The position numbers were made by a program, and so were the translations under genes. Source: Helicobacter pylori (GTDB lineage: Bacteria; Campylobacterota; Campylobacteria; Campylobacterales; Helicobacteraceae). From it: a stretch of DNA of 64,000 nt. Below, in pieces: positions 62,044 to 64,000 of this stretch. How positions within the stretch are numbered: the stretch's first letter is position 1; each line of letters opens with the position of its first letter. Location of the stretch: contig CP032039.1 in assembly GCA_008032935.1 (NCBI GenBank), positions 1 to 64,000 of the forward strand. The letters run 5' to 3'. The notes beneath the pieces are model-generated. The model was not told the origin of the DNA. It searched no databases and saw only the letters and a list, made by a program, of their open reading frames with translations.

Positions 62044-62228
62044 AACCACCCTTTCTATTCAAAAATACCTAACTAACCGCCCATTATACAATAAAATCAT
62101 AAACCAAAAAGAATACGCCCCTTATTAAAAAGCTTAGAATACAAACTAGCTAAAACTAAAGCTCTATCATGCTATCATTATTATATTTTATGTTTTAAGA
62201 GACTTAATGATCATTTTAAGGGAGTTTT

Positions 62229-64000
62229 GTGCGATATATCAAGTTTTTCAAAGAGTTGAACAATAAGAATGTGAATCTGGTTGGGGGTAAGAACGCTAGC
62301 ATTGGTGAAATGTTTCAAGAACTAGTGCCAATTGGCATTAAAGTGCCTGATGGCTTTGCGATCACGAGCGAAGCGTATTGGTATCTTTTGGAGCAAGGGG
62401 GGCTAAACAAAAAATCATAGAGCTTTTAGAAAATGTTGATGCCACCGAAATTGATGTGTTAAAAATCCGCTCCAAACAAATCAGAGAGCTTATTTTTGGC
62501 ACGCCTTTTCCTAGCGATTTGAGAGATGAGATTTTTCAAGCTTATGAAATTTTAAGCCGACAATACGACATGAAAGAAGCCGATGTGGCGGTAAGGAGTT
62601 CCGCTACTGCAGAAGATTTGCCGGACGCTTCTTTTGCCGGGCAGCAAGACACTTATTTAAACATTAAGGGTAAAACCGAATTGATCCACTATATCAAATC
62701 CTGTTTGGCGTCGCTTTTTACCGATAGAGCGATTAGTTATAGAGCGAGTCGTGGGTTTGATCATTTAAAAGTCGCCTTGAGTGTGGGGGTGCAAAAAATG
62801 GTGCGAGCGGATAAAGGCAGCGCGGGCGTGATGTTTTCTATTGACACCGAAACCGGTTTTAAGGATGCGGTGTTTATCACTTCAGCGTGGGGGTTGGGCG
62901 AAAATGTGGTGGGCGGCACAATAAACCCTGATGAATTTTATGTGTTTAAGCCCACTTTAGAGCAAAACAAACGCCCCATTATCAAACGCCAACTCGGCAA
63001 TAAAACGCAAAAAATGGTCTATGCCCCAAGGGGTAGCGAACACCCCACCAGAAACATTAAAACCACCAAAAAAGAATGGCAATCCTTTTCATTGAGCGAT
63101 GAAGACGTGCTGATTTTAGCCAAATACGCCATTGAAATTGAAAAACATTACTCTAAAGAAGCCAAACAATACCGCCCCATGGATATAGAATGGGCCAAAG
63201 ATGGCGATAGCGGGGAAATTTTTATCGTTCAAGCGCGCCCAGAAACCGTTCAAAGCCAAAAAAGTAAAGAAGAAAATCAAGTCTTTGAAAAATTCAAATT
63301 CAAAAACCCTAACGAAAAGAAAGAGGTTATCTTGCAAGGCAGAGCGATTGGGAGTAAAATCGGATCAGGGAAAGTGCGCATCATCAATGATTTGGAACAC
63401 ATGAATTCTTTTAAAGAGGGTGAAATTTTAGTTACCGATAACACCGACCCAGACTGGGAGCCTTGCATGAAAAAAGCGAGCGCGGTTATCACCAATCGTG
63501 GGGGGCGCACTTGCCATGCCGCTATTGTGGCTAGAGAAATTGGCGTGCCGGCCATTGTTGGGGTGAGCGGGGCGACTGATAGCCTTTATACCGGCATGGA
63601 AATCACGGTTTCTTGCGCTGAGGGCGAAGAGGGCTATGTGTATGCGGGCATTTATGAGCATGAAATTGAAAGGGTGGAGCTTTCTAACATGCAAGAAACT
63701 CAAACAAAAATTTATATCAATATTGGAAACCCTGAAAAAGCCTTCAGCTTTTCTCAGCTCCCTAATCACGGCGTAGGGTTAGCCAGAATGGAAATGATTA
63801 TTTTAAACCAAATCAAAGCCCACCCCTTAGCTTTAGTGGATTTGCACCACAAAAAAAGCGTGAAAGAAAAAAATGAAATTGAAAACCTCATGGCAGGCTA
63901 TGCTAACCCTAAAGATTTTTTTGTGAAAAAAATCGCTGAAGGCATTGGCATGATCAGCGCGGCGTTTTACCCTAAACCTGTGATTGTAAGGACTAGCGAT
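62229..64000 (+). CDS. ppsA: Phosphoenolpyruvate synthase, 3' end outside window, frameshifted as read
   Basis: It makes PEP from pyruvate and ATP for gluconeogenesis, fitting the lactate and serine pathways nearby. The GTG start follows GGGAG. After LLEQGG at about 62400 the frame closes at a G run that is one base short. The continuation is open to the window end. Motifs seen are [34 protein letters not shown] in the ATP-grasp part, RPETVQ, and the phosphohistidine loop [18 protein letters not shown] near 63495-63550. The C-terminal PEP-binding barrel lies mostly beyond the window. Confidence 0.93.

Overview
The window is a chromosomal segment of Helicobacter pylori. I recognise this from the gene content and order (phospholipase D homolog, glyA-lysS, pseI, arsRS, hcpD, ccoNOQP, tandem lctP with lutABC, sdaCA, horB, thrS-infC-rpmI-rplT, ppsA), from the AT-rich base composition, and from phase-variation-type homopolymers. 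No database could be searched, so strain identity is unknown.

Layout. 1-4.1 kb: a broken phospholipase D-family gene, a broken UPF0114 membrane gene, and an accessory DUF262/HNH (GmrSD-type) defence-like gene, all disrupted by single-base deletions. 4.1-9.0 kb (minus): SPOR protein, DUF1882 protein, glyA, lysS, cvpA-like. 9.2-12.2 kb (plus): lnt, a LolD-like ATPase, pseI. 12.7-15.1 kb (minus): efp, fba, parvulin isomerase. 15.2-26.3 kb (plus): small membrane ORF, CysZ-like protein, fliR, moeA, prfB, cheZ, U32 peptidase-like, two small genes, arsR-arsS, hemB, yebC. 27-28 kb: hcpD divergent from an LPS glycosyltransferase. 29.2-33.9 kb (minus): PDC-type membrane protein, aroK, AMIN protein, FtsB-like protein, eno, recA. 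34-40.5 kb: mqnD, a membrane protein, and the cbb3 oxidase operon ccoNOQP with four small downstream genes. 40.6-50 kb: DASS transporter, mutY, two lactate permeases, lutABC, bcp. 50-54.8 kb: a 44-aa lipoprotein, class II DAHP synthase, sdaC, sdaA. 55.7-64 kb: secreted proteins, horB, the translation cluster thrS-infC-rpmI-rplT, a 43-aa lipoprotein, and the start of ppsA.

Functional themes are respiration and carbon supply (lactate import and LutABC oxidation, serine import and deamination, cbb3 oxidase, menaquinone via futalosine, enolase, aldolase, PEP synthase), acid sensing (ArsRS), motility (FliR, CheZ, pseudaminic acid for flagellin) and envelope biogenesis.

Two cross-cutting observations stand out. 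First, nearly every disrupted gene is restored by adding one base to a homopolymer, with no opposite case, which suggests systematic under-calling in the sequence rather than real decay. Second, the long convergent gene-free gaps hold repeated, structured DNA: a dispersed hairpin family in at least five copies, all in one orientation, and a pair of about 225-bp elements bounded by imperfect palindromes with a conserved internal RNA-like stem, resembling transposase-less IS200/IS605 (PATE or omega-RNA-like) remnants.
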